Part shown: one piece after another, positions 24,229 to 35,372 of the stretch
How the letters are laid out: every line of letters begins with the position of its first letter
Position numbering within the stretch: position 1 is the first letter of the stretch
Assembly (NCBI RefSeq): GCF_026914185.1
Contig: NC_070569.1
Location: forward strand, 2,728,001-2,792,000
Length of the DNA: 64,000 bases
Reading direction: 5' to 3'
DNA from: Puccinia triticina
Lineage: Eukaryota; Basidiomycota; Pucciniomycetes; Pucciniales; Pucciniaceae
Position numbers and translations under genes: made by a program
Notes under the pieces: generated by a model
What the model was told of the DNA's origin: nothing
The model's database searches: none
The model's input: only the letters and a program-made list of their open reading frames with translations

Positions 24229-27200
24229 CTAGAGTCCAAGGCGGCTTCGCCGCTGTAAATCCCAGGTCTAAATCTTCAGGTGCCTTGTCTGACTGAATTA
24301 AATGAGTCTAGGCAGATTAAGAGGCCACACTTACAAGCCAACTCCATGGCTCTCAATTCTCGCAGGTCTCTCTAGCTGATGAAATTCACTTGTTGCCAGT
24401 TGTTTCAGCTAGATTAAATTTTGGTGACTAAACATGAGAAAATCAGTTGTTCCCTCTGACTCCCATTTTCATCAATCAATTGGGACCTGAATCATTGCAC
24501 TGCAGTTCATATTCATTTGAAGAAAATTGTGATAGTATTGCTAATTTAAGAAGTGCCGCAATTCACTCTATAGAAGAATTAGAATTTTGAATGACTGCAG
24601 CTTGAAACATGTACTTGTTACTTGCTAAAGCTTAATCCCCACATAATTGCTTCAAATTTCTTCAATCCCATGTTTATATAAATCTTCAAGTACATAGGCC
24701 TTGTGTGCATCATCCCTTGATTAAGATTCAAATGCTAAATTGATGAGCTTTTCTGATGCAAGTGGCCCCATTAATTTCTGTGGGAGCATGAAAAACAATT
24801 GGTGGAAGAACTTAGAAATATTTACAGACTCAGTTATCCAGCTTGGGATCAACAGGCCTATGGACACACCCCCAAGCTGATTGAGCAGAAAGCAGAAGAG
24901 GTTGATCTTGCAGAAGTTTCAGGTGGATTAGTTTCTGTTCCAGGTGGAGATAATTGTTTATGAGTGGACTGATATGCTAAATTTGTTGTTAGTGTAGCAT
25001 ATTGTTATTTTTTCACTGCACTACATCAATAATACTTTTATCCTTGAATTTTTTGCAAATAACAATACTTTCTTGGTTTTATTCTTTTGCAGTGAGTTTA
25101 GATAAAAGATAGCAAGTTAAGAATAACTAAATCCATATTTTATTGTGGTTGACCATCTTGTCTTATCTCTGAAAATAGATGCACTAAGAGTTAGTGTATG
25201 TATGATAGTAGATACAACAACAGTTATTGCATCTCTGAGATTAACAATAGGACAAGGCAAGTCCCCCATGTGATAATCACAATGGAATTTGGTGAAGAAT
25301 CTGGTAATGATAGGAATATCTTGTGGATGATAAGGTTAGGGGACCTGACTGTTGATCAGAGCTAAATGCAGTAACAAATTTTTGGGCCAAGTTTCATGTA
25401 TTGACATCTCATTCAAGAAATTTTCTGGATGAGCACAGTTGAAGCAAGCATGAAATACTTATTGCAAATATGATCAAAATCCAGTGCAACAAGAAATAGG
25501 ACAGCTCAACCATGCTTATGAAAAAACATGATGAACAGAGAGAAGAACAATTTAGGCTACAGTGGTCAGGAAAACATGGTCACAATTGAAGTGGAAAGTG
25601 ATCAAATTCTTGACTTGATTGGGTGTTTTAGAAAGTGGTACATGCTATGCAGTATGTCAAGTCAAGTGATATTCATGCTGAATCTTAATTATTACTGTAA
25701 GAGGCTCCATTAACCTGAAATTCAGCATTGTATTGCTGCACTTGGATAGCATTTATGGAGTGTTGCTCTTGCTGATGTTTCTGTTCCTGCTACTGTTGAT
25801 GTAACACTTGACACTTGACCAGAGATTTTTACATGATTGGATTGCTGCCACAGTTGAGCTGCTGGTTGATTTTGCACAGGTGCTGACTGAAAATACTGGT
25901 GACTGACATTTTCACACAACAAGCGCAGGGAAAGATCAAGCTTCAATAGTCAGTCTAATGAATTGGCGGCTAAATCATCAAGTTTTGAATCAGCTGTGGG
26001 AATGTCAGTGTGTGATCTTTGTTTGCCTTAACTTAGATAAGCTTTAGGGCAGAGCGATTGGAAATAGATTCTAGCCACTCAAGGGAACAGTTGGAGCCAA
26101 ATCTCAGGCTTCAGGAGATATGAAATGCACAGAAACAAAGTTAGTCCATGTATGAATGTATCTTACTTGCTGAACTTACAAAGAAGAGAAAAAAAAGATG
26201 GAGCGGGAGAAGACACAGCAAGCAAAAGAGAGGGGGAGGTGCAGCAGAAAAGGAACACGCGAATGGGCGGGAGAGAGGGTCAGGAAGCGTTGAGAAAATC
26301 GCGCAAATAGCCGTTGAGGTCCATCCACCCGCTGCACGTCCTCACCAGAACCATGAGCTCTCCGGCCGGCGGGGAAGGCTTTGAAGGGGAGGCCGCCGCG
26401 GGGCGCTTGACCTCGACGAGCGTACACATGACCGACCTCTCCTTGGCGGGGCTACCGGAGCCGCGGCACCAGAAGGCGTAGCGGGCCTGATCGCCGACGC
26501 CGGCGACGGCCAGCCGGGCTTTCGCGGCTTCTGGAGAGCGGGGAGTCGAGTCTGCGGGGGACAATCCGAGAGTGGCAGGCGAGACATTGGGCGTGGATGA
26601 GTCATTTGAGCGGGTCGGCAGGGTTGGGCTCCTCCGGCTCAGCTAAGTGTGGCTGTGGATGAGGAGGAGGGTGGTCGGGAGCGGGGGTGAGCAAGACGCG
26701 GTCGGACGGGCGCCGGGAGAGGGATAGTGTCTTCGGAGGCCGTCTGGGCATCGCCGCTAGATCAGACTCCGTAGGACTGAGCAGTCCGTTACTCAGTTAG
26801 GCCGAGCTGAGCGTCGACAGCGCGGTCGCGGCCATGTGTTCCAGCAGCAGAACTGGCGGCGGAGATGGGCTGTGGCGCCAGTGCGGGAATGGGACCAGAC
26901 AAGGTCGGCGAGCAGGATGGAGCCCTTGCTCTGCACCCGCTGGCTCTCCAGGCTGGGGTCTCACAGCGGCGCGGGGATCCGGGAGCGGTGGAACGGCGGG
27001 CGGAAGGGGTAGACGGATATCAACAGTGTCGTCCTGCACAGGGCCTTGCTCCGTCCTGCTACAGAAGACCGCTTGTATATTTCTCTGCCCCCGGATCGGC
27101 TGTAACGAGGGAGGCTGGGCCAGCTGTGTAGTATTCCCAGTGAATGCAGCAGCAAAGACAGACGTGGTGAGGCCTGAACAGATGCTTGAAGGGCTGGCTG

Positions 27201-27873
27201 GAGACCAAGGGCGTGGCGGAGGCAAACTTATTGCCATACCAACGATTGGCGGGGAGCTGGCCGTGAGCAACAGTTGAAATTTGTGGAGTGTCCGAACCAG
27301 CTTCCAACAACAGTTGAGTGGCTTGGTGTCAGACAATGGCTGGGTGGACTGAATTTGAGGCAGGACAGCTGTTGGTAATGGCGGGTGGTGGCCAGATCTT
27401 GGACGGATATATAAAGAGGCCATCTGGCCACTCTGTTTGTCCCCCCAGGTGTTTCTGTTTTTGCTGTAATTCCAGCTGGCAGTACATCCTCGCGCTCCTC
27501 CGCTGTTGCACGTGCGCAGTCTGAGGGGCTGAAGAGTGGGCCCCCCACGGGTCTGCAGCCTTAGCTGCGGGCCGGGGGCCTTCATGTCCATCACTTTTGA
27601 CTTGTGCGCTTGATGCGGGCTGGGTGGTGAGCCTGGGGGCACGGCTTTGCCGATGTTGGAAGGCTGGTAGAGATTTAGATTTTTCTTATGTAAAATTCCC
27701 CTTTTTTTGTATCCTGGTTTTTGTAGTGGGAAAACCCCACCTGTTTTTTTTTTGAACTTTTGTTGATGGGGAAACCCATGATGTTTTTTTTCTCATTTTG
27801 TATAATTGTAAGGGGGAACCCTTGATCTTATTTTATTTAATTTTGGAAAAACTGTGTCTTTAATAAACTTGGA
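24229..27873 (-). mobile_element. Second non-autonomous Helitron family member
   Basis: On the minus strand it begins TCCAAGTTTATTAAAG (27873) and ends with a GCGGC/GCCGC hairpin and CTAG (24229), between A and T. The ends match the other Helitron but the interior is unrelated. It contains AT-rich, gene-free sequence (24240-26120) and GC-rich captured fragments (26190-27660). No helicase is present, so an autonomous partner elsewhere is implied. Confidence 0.8.
26280..26620 (-). pseudogene. Captured 3' exon of an unidentified gene
   Basis: A GC-rich open stretch on the minus strand ends with a segment reading RYAFWCRGSGSP ... GWMDLNGYLRDFLNAS and a stop at 26280. It has the composition of a host coding exon inside an AT-rich element, but I do not recognise the family. 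Other long frames nearby (26797-27642) are mutually overlapping and less convincing. Confidence 0.35.
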
Positions 27874-28675
27874 TAATTATTAATTACAGGGAATAAATTT
27901 GGCGTAGAAAAGTAGGTGGTAAGCGCTTAAACTGATTGGCTGCTTGTCAGAGGCGGAGGTCTTACGGCAACTACTTTTAAGGTTAAAGCTTGTAAATATG
28001 CTAATAAGGGATTTTTGATATTTAAAGGTTTAATCCAGTGGATTTTACGTGCAGGGGATGGTTTAAAAGGGAAAAGTGGCTACAAATGTAGCTGGGAGAA
28101 TATTCACGGCAAACTTACAGTTTATGGGCGGTGAATGGTCTGGGGGATCTTTTCCTGAGGGCCAAATAGGCCTCTATTTATAGAGGAGACTTCAGTGGGC
28201 GTAAACACTGAGTCCTTTTCTCCCTATGGGAGTATCCAGGGCTGTAGCCGTGAAAAGGGCTTGGCTGTGGGTATTTTAATTGTATTTAAAATAGACTAAT
28301 TTCCCTGACTCTGTCACATGACATGTTTATAACCAATTGTCATGTGAAAGAGCTTCAGTAGAAGTCTACATAATACTTTCACGGGGTATTTTTACACGAG
28401 TAATATTAGTCATTATTGTACAACAGTTTAATTTTATGTACTTTAATTGTTTTACTAATTTTTTGTATGTAATACTATTTTTGGGCGCTTTCTGTGGCCA
28501 ATTCTTATTTATACAATTAGTACATGAAGGAAAAGGAATAAGGGGGTACTTTAAGTGGGTGACCCCCCTTAATTTATGATGAGGAATCTTATTCTGCAAT
28601 AATAATTTAATAATAATTATTATTTACTGAGTTATTGCAGTCTTTTGGATACTTGATGTATTTCTAAGGCTGACA
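27874..28675 (-). repeat. 5' part of the 5' LTR of the nested gypsy element
   Basis: 802 bp from GGCTGACA at 28675, interrupted at 27874 by the Helitron. It supplies uninterrupted reference sequence for the Tc1 and Helitron insertion sites in the other LTR. Confidence 0.9.
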
Positions 28676-28843
28676 ATACTCATGCCCCCCGATATATCAT
28701 TTATGCTTATTCTGCATTTATTACTACCTACTCCTCCTACTTGTAATTACAATAGGTCCAATCATGGCCAGTATAAATACAAAAGAGGCTATTATTATAT
28801 ATATAAATGAATGTGTATATAGTGAGAGTTCTAGAGATTGAAT

Positions 28844-30909
28844 CACCAGGAAAAATCAGTAGTCACTAGATGACAACTGACATGACACCTGCTCCAGCTG
28901 GCTATCCAGCCTCTAGTGCAATTTTCACGAGCTGATCCTCAGCTTTGTCCCAGGCACAGCTGCCTCCAGTCTTGGCGCAGGACAAGCCACTGCTCAGCCT
29001 TTGCCTGAGCAAGAACGGGCATTGATAAATGCACACCTGTCCTCCGGGGGCACGCCCACGACCAAGCCTTTGCCTGAGCAAGAACGGGCATTGATAAATG
29101 CACACCTGTCCTCCGGGGGCACGCCCACGACCATGCCCTTCGAACAGGGCGTGTGGGACCGTGCACCCTTTATCAAGGGCGTGCACGCCCCCACATAGGC
29201 GTGCACAAGCGTGCACCGTGCCTGCTCGCCGAGAGCCCCTCGGTGGGTTGGCGCAAGTACATATACCTGCTCGCCGAGAGCCCCTCGGCGGGTATGGTGT
29301 ATGTATCCCTGCTCGCCGACAAGGATAACTCTCGGCGAGCAGGTATACAAACACCTGCCCGCCGAGCCTGCTCACCGAGAGCCCCTCGGCGGGCAGGTGC
29401 ATGTACACCTGCTCCAGGCATACAGATCCCACCTCGCCGAGAGCCTCTCGGCGAGCAGACCTGCCCGCCGAGCCTGCTCACCGAGAGCCCCTCGGCGGGC
29501 AGGTGCATCTATACCTGCTCGCCGAGAGAAATCCTCGGCGAGCAGGCATACAGATCCCACCTCGCCGAGAGCCTCTCGGCGAGCGGGTATACATACACCT
29601 GCCCACCAAGCCTGCTCACCGAGAGCCCCTCGGCGGGCAGGTGCATTTATACCTGCTCGCCGAGGGAAATCCTCGGCGAGCAGGCATACATATCCCACCT
29701 CGCCAAGAGCCTCTCGGCGAGCAGGTATAGTTGAACCTGCCCGCCGAGGGGCTCTTGGCGAGAAGGTATACTTGAACCTGCCCGCCGAGGGGCTCTTGGC
29801 GAGCAGGCTCGGCGGGCAGGTGTTTGTATACCTGCTCGCCGAGAGTTATCCTTCTCGGCGAGCAGGCAAGGCTCTCGGCGAGCGGGGATATGTATGCCTG
29901 CTCGCCGAGAGGTGTATGCCTGCTCGCCGAGGATTTCTCTCGGCGACCAGGTATACATGCACCTGCCCGCCGAGCCTGCTCACCAAGAGCCTCTCCGCGG
30001 GCAGGTGCAAGTATACCTGCTCGCCGAGAGGCTCTTGGCGAGGTGGGATATGTATGCCTGCTCGCCGAGGATTTCCCTCGGCGAGCAGGTATAAATGCAC
30101 CTGCCCGCCGAGGGGCTCTCGGTGAGCAGGCTCGGTGGGCAGGTGTATGTATACCTGCTCGCCGAGAGGCTCTCGGCGAGGTGGGATCTGTATGCCTGCT
30201 CGCCGAGGATTTCTCTGCGCGAGCAGGTATACACGCACCTGCCCGCCGAGGGGCTCTCGGTGAGCAGGCTCGGCGGGTAGGTGTTTGTATACCTGCTCGC
30301 CGAGAGTTATCCTTCTCGGCGAGCAGGCAAGGCTCTCGGCGAGCAGGTGCATGTATACCTGCTCTCCGAGAGGCTCTCGGCGAGGTGGTATCTGTAACTG
30401 CCCGCCGAGGGGCTCTCGGCGAGCAGGTATACTTGCATCTGCCCGCCGAGGAGCTCCCGAAGAGCCATGGTGCACGCCCGTGAACGCCCATGTGGGGGCG
30501 TGCACGCCCTCGCACGCCCATACAGGGGTGTGCATGCCCTTTTTCCCTTTATCAAGGGTGTGCGGTCCCACACGCCCTTTTCAAAGGGCGTGGGCGAGGG
30601 CTTGCCTCCGGGGGACGGGTGTGTGTTTATCAACACCCGTTCTTGCTCAGGCAAAGGCTGAGCAGTGGCTTGTCCTGTGCCAAGACTGAGGGGCAGCTGG
30701 GCCTAGGCCAAGGCTGAGCAGCAGCTTTGCCTGGGACAAAGCTGAGGAGCAGCTTGTGAAAATTGCAAGCTAGAGGCTTCAGCTGTGCCAAAATGGGCAC
30801 TGAGCTGTGTGCCAGCCAGCCCTGAACTAGCAGATGGAGTAGCTTTGGAGCTGAAACCAGAGCTGTGTTATGTCAGTTGTCATCAACTGACTACTTTTTT
30901 TTCCTGGTG
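28844..30909. mobile_element. CACC-ended non-autonomous element, copy 1
   Basis: Terminal inverted repeats of about 40 bp start CACCAGGAAAAA, with 3-bp target duplication AAT (28841-28843 and 30910-30912) confirmed by the nad6 frame. The ends plus a 3-bp duplication resemble CACTA-type transposons. No transposase is present. Subterminal parts carry repeats containing GCTGAGCAG and a duplicated block of about 65 bp (29001-29132); the middle is the GC-rich palindromic array. Confidence 0.8.
29215..30460. repeat. GC-rich palindromic array CCTGCTCGCCGAGAG / CTCTCGGCGAGCAGG
   Basis: Roughly forty copies of a 15-16 bp arm occur in both orientations, separated by short linkers such as TGCATGTATA. 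CTCGCCGAG and CCCGCCGAG variants alternate. The array can fold into long hairpins. All apparent Arg/Pro/Ser-rich frames through it are by-products of the repeat. A related array is at 43575-44275. Confidence 0.9.
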
Positions 30910-30941
30910 AATCTGACTTAGATCAAATAGATTCATATTAC

Positions 30942-31903
30942 CAACACCGCAACAGCTACGCTACACTACAAAAAGCGGCATTATAGCGTAGCGTAGCAAT
31001 GTCCCGCTATTCCTACAACCGCATAGCGAAAGCGGAGCGGGATCTTTGCTACTATCAGCGGTAGCGTAGCGACAGTCCCGCTACGATAAATTGGAACTCC
31101 ATGTAGCGGAGCGAATTTTTTTGTGCTATTGCTGTAAAATAGCGAAGCTGTAGCGCAGTAGCGCACCAATGCGCTATTCTCTGCTGTTAGCGGGGAAACC
31201 ACGCTTTACCGCTATCAGCGCCTGAAAAGTGCATCCCGGGCGCGCGGCGCAGTCTCACCAATCAATGTGTGATCGGACACAAGATGCACCCTGAAGCGGT
31301 GCCCAGAACCTGCCCTGCCCTCTTTGAGACACCAGCTTCTTACCCAAAATATCCATCTGTACATCAGCCAGGAGCTCTCTGGCTCCTCGAGCAATTGAAA
31401 GGTGCATCAGTTTGCACCTCTGGATTCGTAACGGTGTCAGGGCTGCCGGCGACTTTCAAGATTGCCAAGCATTGTTGGGCGCGGCGGCCGAAAATCCCAA
31501 GTTCAAATCTGACCTCAAGAAATAAAAATAATACTATTCCTCCCCCTTAGATGAAATAACAGTTTTTTTCCCCCTGCCCTTTGAAATGAATGGTTTTTCC
31601 CCCTGCGCTCAACGCTATTATAGCGAAAAGCGCACTAGCGCTCTGAACTCGCTATTCAGCGGCACCAAGCCGCTAAAAAGCGGCTATCTAGCGGGTTTGC
31701 CGCTATGATAGTGGTTAGCGTAGCGGTGGCCCGCTCTTTGCCGCTACAAATAGTGCGCTATTATGATCTGGGTTCCCACCCCCTATTCCTGAACAAAAAA
31801 GCGAAGCGGCATGGCCGCTCCCCTCAGCGTAGCGAAGCTGACCTGGAATTCGGTACGCTTCCACTACGCTCCCGCTTTGCGTAGCATAGCTGTTGCGGTG
31901 TTG
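30942..31903. mobile_element. hAT-like MITE with AGCGTAGC subterminal repeats
   Basis: Ends CAACACCGCAACAGC and its inverse GCTGTTGCGGTGTTG. Flanks are ATATTAC and ATATCAC, a near-perfect 7-bp duplication. The interior is dense with GCTA/TAGC motifs (TAGCGTAGCG). No transposase is present. It lies inside the nad6 fragment. Confidence 0.7.
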
Positions 31904-32064
31904 ATATCACTCGGATTAAACACCATATTTGTCGTTCTATCCACGATTCTATTAGAACTGCTGCCGTCTAGTGTGGCATCCGTTGAAATACTTATAGTTA
32001 TGTATTGAAACATAGATAGGAAGTCCGCATTCCAGTGCACTGCATCCGTATTTATGAACATTTA

Positions 32065-32242
32065 TGGTGTTCGAAGTTAGTTTGCATAATCTTATGCATG
32101 CAAAAATCACAAAATCATAAAATATTTTTTGCAGGGGATATGACGGTCTGATTATGTAATAAAAAAATTTCCTCACCAAAATATTTTTATGATTTTATGA
32201 TTTATGCATGCATAAAATTATGCAAACCAACTTTGAACACCA
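32065..32242. mobile_element. 178-bp MITE with TA duplication
   Basis: Ends TGGTGTTCGAAG and CTTTGAACACCA with a long inverted repeat (GTTTGCATAA, GCATGCA) and TA on each side (32063-32064, 32243-32244). It is inserted in nad6 and is non-coding. Confidence 0.75.
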
Positions 32243-32543
32243 TAATTACTATGAATATTAGAGATGCTATCCCTTGAAGAGATCAGGGTATATTTTGAGT
32301 TGTTTGCAGATCCTGTAGGTTTATTATTATAATGACAAATAGTATTAGCACTATGATAGCTCCTACATAAACAATCACCAGCACTAGTGATAGATATACT
32401 ATATTATGGAGAACAAGATAGGCTGCCACTAGTATAAATACTGTAATCAGATATACTGCTGATGTTACTGGTGATGTCGAAGTAATCACTATTAGGCTAC
32501 TTATTATTGAAAATATATAGATGATATTCAGAGCTCAATTCAT

Positions 32544-32835
32544 TTTGCTTCCCCCACTCTTATCTTATCATACAAATCCTAGATACTGAACATCTCCCTT
32601 AAAACCACATCTACCCTCCTCCTACCCCCCCCCCCCCCTCCCATTACCTGCCATGCAAAATACATGAGTATTAGGAGGGAAACCTGATACCTTTATATGA
32701 ACAATTTATATCCTGCTCGTACTTATTATTATCACCCTACCTCCCCCCCCCCCCCCCCTATCACTCTCACCCCCCCCCCCCCCCCCCATTATCTACCTCT
32801 CCACCCATTTCTTTTTTTAGATTTTTATAAATCAA
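32544..32835. other. Upstream NUMT flank with poly-C tracts
   Basis: AT-rich sequence with three runs of 14-17 C (about 32625, 32745, 32772). It is probably mitochondrial intergenic DNA 5' of nad6. No gene seen. Confidence 0.45.
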
Positions 32836-32851
32836 GAACCGGTCATCCAGA

Positions 32852-34068
32852 CACTTCAAGGATAATTAAATTTCCCAAAAAAAATACTCAAAGTTTGAGG
32901 TTGGGAAAATCATTGAAAAAAAATCACTCCGTACTGAAATAAAATGCAAACTGAGCATGCTCAGCCAAAAAAATAAAAATGTGTCAGACTGAGTAAAAAA
33001 TAATGGGGCACATTTTTGGGGTGATTTGTTGGATGGGCCTGCACAAGGCCCGCATGGGCCACTGACAGGCCCGTTGGGCCCATTGAAAAATTAGTATTTG
33101 TTTGGAATTCCAATGCTCTGCTAAAATGTGAAATGGGTCAAACTGAATAAAAAACATGGGGGTACATTTCTGGGGAGATTTTTTGGATGGGCCTGAATGA
33201 GGCCCACATGGCCCCCACAAAGCCCACTGGGCCCATTGAAAGAGTAGCCTTGGTTAAGAAAGCATATGCTCAGCTAAGAAATAAAATGTGTCAGACTGAG
33301 TAAAAACCCTAGGGGCACATTGTTGAGGAGGCTTTTTGGACAGGCCTGCATCAGGCCCGTATGGGCCAACAGGGTTCCAAGGAAAAGGAAAGGGCCTGGA
33401 CATACATTCTGTGAGTGCACAAATGTCATACAGATGGCAGAAGCCCTTCAATATCTTCTGCTGATTAGTGGTCAATTGGTGCTGTTCTGAAACATCATAT
33501 GGGCATTCTTAACCAAGACTACTTCTGGGTTGGCCAAACCAGCTTTGGGTGGGCCCTGACGGGCCTGATTCAGGTCTGTCAATAAGCCCTCCCCAAAAGT
33601 GTGGCCCCATGTTTTTTACTTGGGTTGACACATTTTTGCTTCTTAGCTGAGCATAGGCATTCTTGACCAAGGCTACTCTTTCAATGGGCCCAGTGGGCTT
33701 TGTGAGGGCCATGTGGGCCTCATTCAGGCCCGTCCAAAAAATCTCCCCAAAAATGTACCCCCATTTTTTTTATTCAGTTTGACCCATTTCACATTTTAGC
33801 AGAGCATTGGAATTCCAAACAAATACTACTTTTTCAATAGGCCCAACGGGCCTGTTAGGGGCCCATGCGGGCCTTGTGCAGGCCCGTCCAAAAAATCATC
33901 CCAAAAATGTGCCCCATTGTTTTTTACTCAGTCTGACACATTTTTATTTTTTTGGCTGAGCACGCTCAGTTTGCATTTTATTTCAGTACGGAGTGATTTT
34001 TTTTCAATGATTTTCCCAACCTCAAACTTTGAGTATTTTTTTTGGGAAATTTAATTATCCTTGAAGTG
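32852..34068. mobile_element. 1.2-kb fold-back element
   Basis: Two arms of about 600 bp (32852 to about 33470 and about 33500-34068) are near-perfect inverted copies. It starts CACTTCAAGGATAATT, ends with the inverse, and has target duplication AGA (32849-32851, 34069-34071); the empty site is visible at about 4678-4683. The arms contain repeats around GGGCCTG/CAGGCCC. CACT ends plus a 3-bp duplication point to CACTA-type mobilisation. No gene. Confidence 0.85.
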
Positions 34069-34132
34069 AGAGGACTCATACCTCTCAATGACCGGCGCTG
34101 ACCGGTCATCAGTCACACCTCTTGATGACCGG

Positions 34133-34964
34133 TGAGGAACTCTGTCCGGTGCTAGGCCGGCAGCAGTTGGGGGAGGGGAATGAGAAAAAAAGGAAACCTA
34201 AGAAGCGTTTGCCCTCTGGGGTTATTGGCCGTAAAAAAGCGCTGAGATTCGTGTAAGCGTAGGGGGGGGGGGGGTTTGATTTCTGACGGCTGGAGTAGCG
34301 CGTCGGCGATTTTGTTGTTGAGAAAAGAGCCGGGGATACTGCCGGCGGGGTGTGATCTAAACCAGAAAATTGGAAGAGATCTGTGTTGCGGGGAGGGAGA
34401 ATGAACTTTAAGGAGCTGAGACTTTGGGCAGACGGTTTGCCAAGACTTTAAACTTAGAATTTGATGGAGAAACTGAAAATTCTGGTTCAGAGTGGGTCCA
34501 TGCCGCTCCAAAGCCTGAGTTCAAACTGAACTCAAACCTTGGAGTTGGTGACATGTAGCAGACATCTCATCACGACCTAGCGCGCACGCGCGCGCTACAA
34601 CAAACAAAACAGCAGAAACAAAACAAACCAAAATGAAACAGAAACAAAACAAACCAACCCTCCTCATCCAAAACCTAACCAACGCGCGCAAAGTGTAAAA
34701 GGAAAAAATAACAAAAGTTAAATGAAAAGAAAATTAACAGGAAAACAAAAACCATCAACAAAGAAACAAGGAGAAAGAAGGGAAAGAAAAAGTGGGAAGG
34801 GAGAAGGCCTGAAACGTCTTGAGGATGCGCGCCACGCTGCACCATGAACCTGGGAAAGTCTTGAAGGCTGAGATCTTGAGCTCTTGAATCTTGACGTCCT
34901 CCGGCGCGCGTCATGCGCGGCAAAAAAGTTTGATCCCCACACATGTAACCATCTGTCCACCACA
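34133..34964 (-). repeat. Solo LTR related to gypsy elements A and B
   Basis: 832 bp, TG...CA on the minus strand, start TGTGGTGGACAG. It shares the GCGCGTTGG and pyrimidine-rich blocks with the LTR of element A. It is flanked by CCGG on both sides (34129-34132, 34965-34968) within the ACCGGT array, as expected after LTR-LTR recombination of a full element. Confidence 0.8.
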
Positions 34965-35372
34965 CCGGTCATGACCGGTCATTGAGAGGGCTCACACCTC
35001 CCGATGACCGGCACAGACTGGTCATCGAGAGGACTCACACCTCTCGATGACCAGTCATCACCGGTCATTGAGAGGACTCACACCTCTCAATGAGCGGTCA
35101 GACCGGTCATCAAGGGGACTCACGCCTCTAGATGACCGGTCATCACCGGTCATCAAGGCCAGACACATCTCTCGATGACCGGTCATCACAGGTCATTGAG
35201 GTGAGTCACTCTTGATGACTGGTCAGACCGGTCATCAAGGGGAATAACAACTCCCCTGGATGACCGGTTGGTCTGACCGGTCATCAAGAGGAGGTGCTAC
35301 TCCCCTCGGTGACTGGCACAGACCGGTCATCAAGAGGAGATGTTACTCCCCTCAATGACCGGCAAAGACCGG

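Larger units (their letters stand above)
5501..28675. mobile_element. Nested Ty3/gypsy chromovirus with inverted interior
   Basis: The outer ends are TGAAAGCTCT at 5501 and GGCTGACA at 28675, i.e. a TG...CA LTR element on the minus strand. The 5-bp target duplication ATACT is at 5496-5500 and 28676-28680. The LTRs are about 1 kb each but are in pieces. One is 5501-6191 + 11352-11427 + 21287-21512. The other is 27874-28675 + 24218-24228 + 14132-14312. The pieces join to give uninterrupted LTRs only if 14132-21512 is inverted. Insertions inside it are a Tc1/mariner element (6192-11351), two copies of one Helitron (11428-14131 and 21513-24217) and a further Helitron (24229-27873). Confidence 0.9.
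28724..32543 (-). pseudogene. nad6: Mitochondrial nad6 copy (NUMT) split by three transposons
   Basis: NADH dehydrogenase subunit 6 of respiratory complex I, here in nuclear DNA. Pieces on the minus strand: 32543-32245 (start, with the typical VLVIVYVGAIIVLILFVIII core), 32061-31904, 30941-30913, 28843-28724 (C-terminal helix FVFILAMIGPIVIT, stop TAG). TGA codons near the start (codon 3) and before SLQGIAS must be read as Trp, the fungal mitochondrial code, so it cannot be expressed from the nucleus. Removing the hAT-like MITE and the CACC element with one target copy each restores the frame. At the TA MITE the frame is off by one, so that junction has changed. A mitochondrial tRNA-Arg lies beyond, in the same orientation (5033-5102). 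Confidence 0.85.
32836..35372. repeat. ACCGGT repeat array, middle block (interrupted)
   Basis: Array sequence at 32836-32851, 34069-34132 and 34965-35372, split by a fold-back element and a solo LTR. Joined, it follows the unit order of 4667-4935 (for example TCATCCAGAGGACTCATACC, then CCGGCG, then TCATCAGTCACACC). Confidence 0.85.

Noticed and set aside
26797..27642. Large open frame on the minus strand in the second Helitron
   Set aside because: Other long frames overlap it on both strands, as expected in GC-rich DNA, and no domain is visible.
28681..28830. Plus-strand mitochondrial-code reading frame
   Set aside because: An open frame exists, but the minus strand gives the recognisable nad6 C-terminus, which explains the sequence better.
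28990..29140. CRISPR-like direct repeats
   Set aside because: Two adjacent copies of one block inside a eukaryotic transposon; no repeat-spacer pattern.
29211..30571. Several long Arg/Pro/Ser-rich frames on both strands
   Set aside because: They run through the palindromic array in all frames with repeating peptides; they reflect repeat length, not coding.
31864..32179. Overlapping small nuclear-code frames
   Set aside because: The sequence is explained as a nad6 fragment plus MITE read with the mitochondrial code.
34133..34964. Host gene frames at 34152-34972
   Set aside because: The segment is bounded by TG...CA and CCGG duplications and is related to the LTR of element A.
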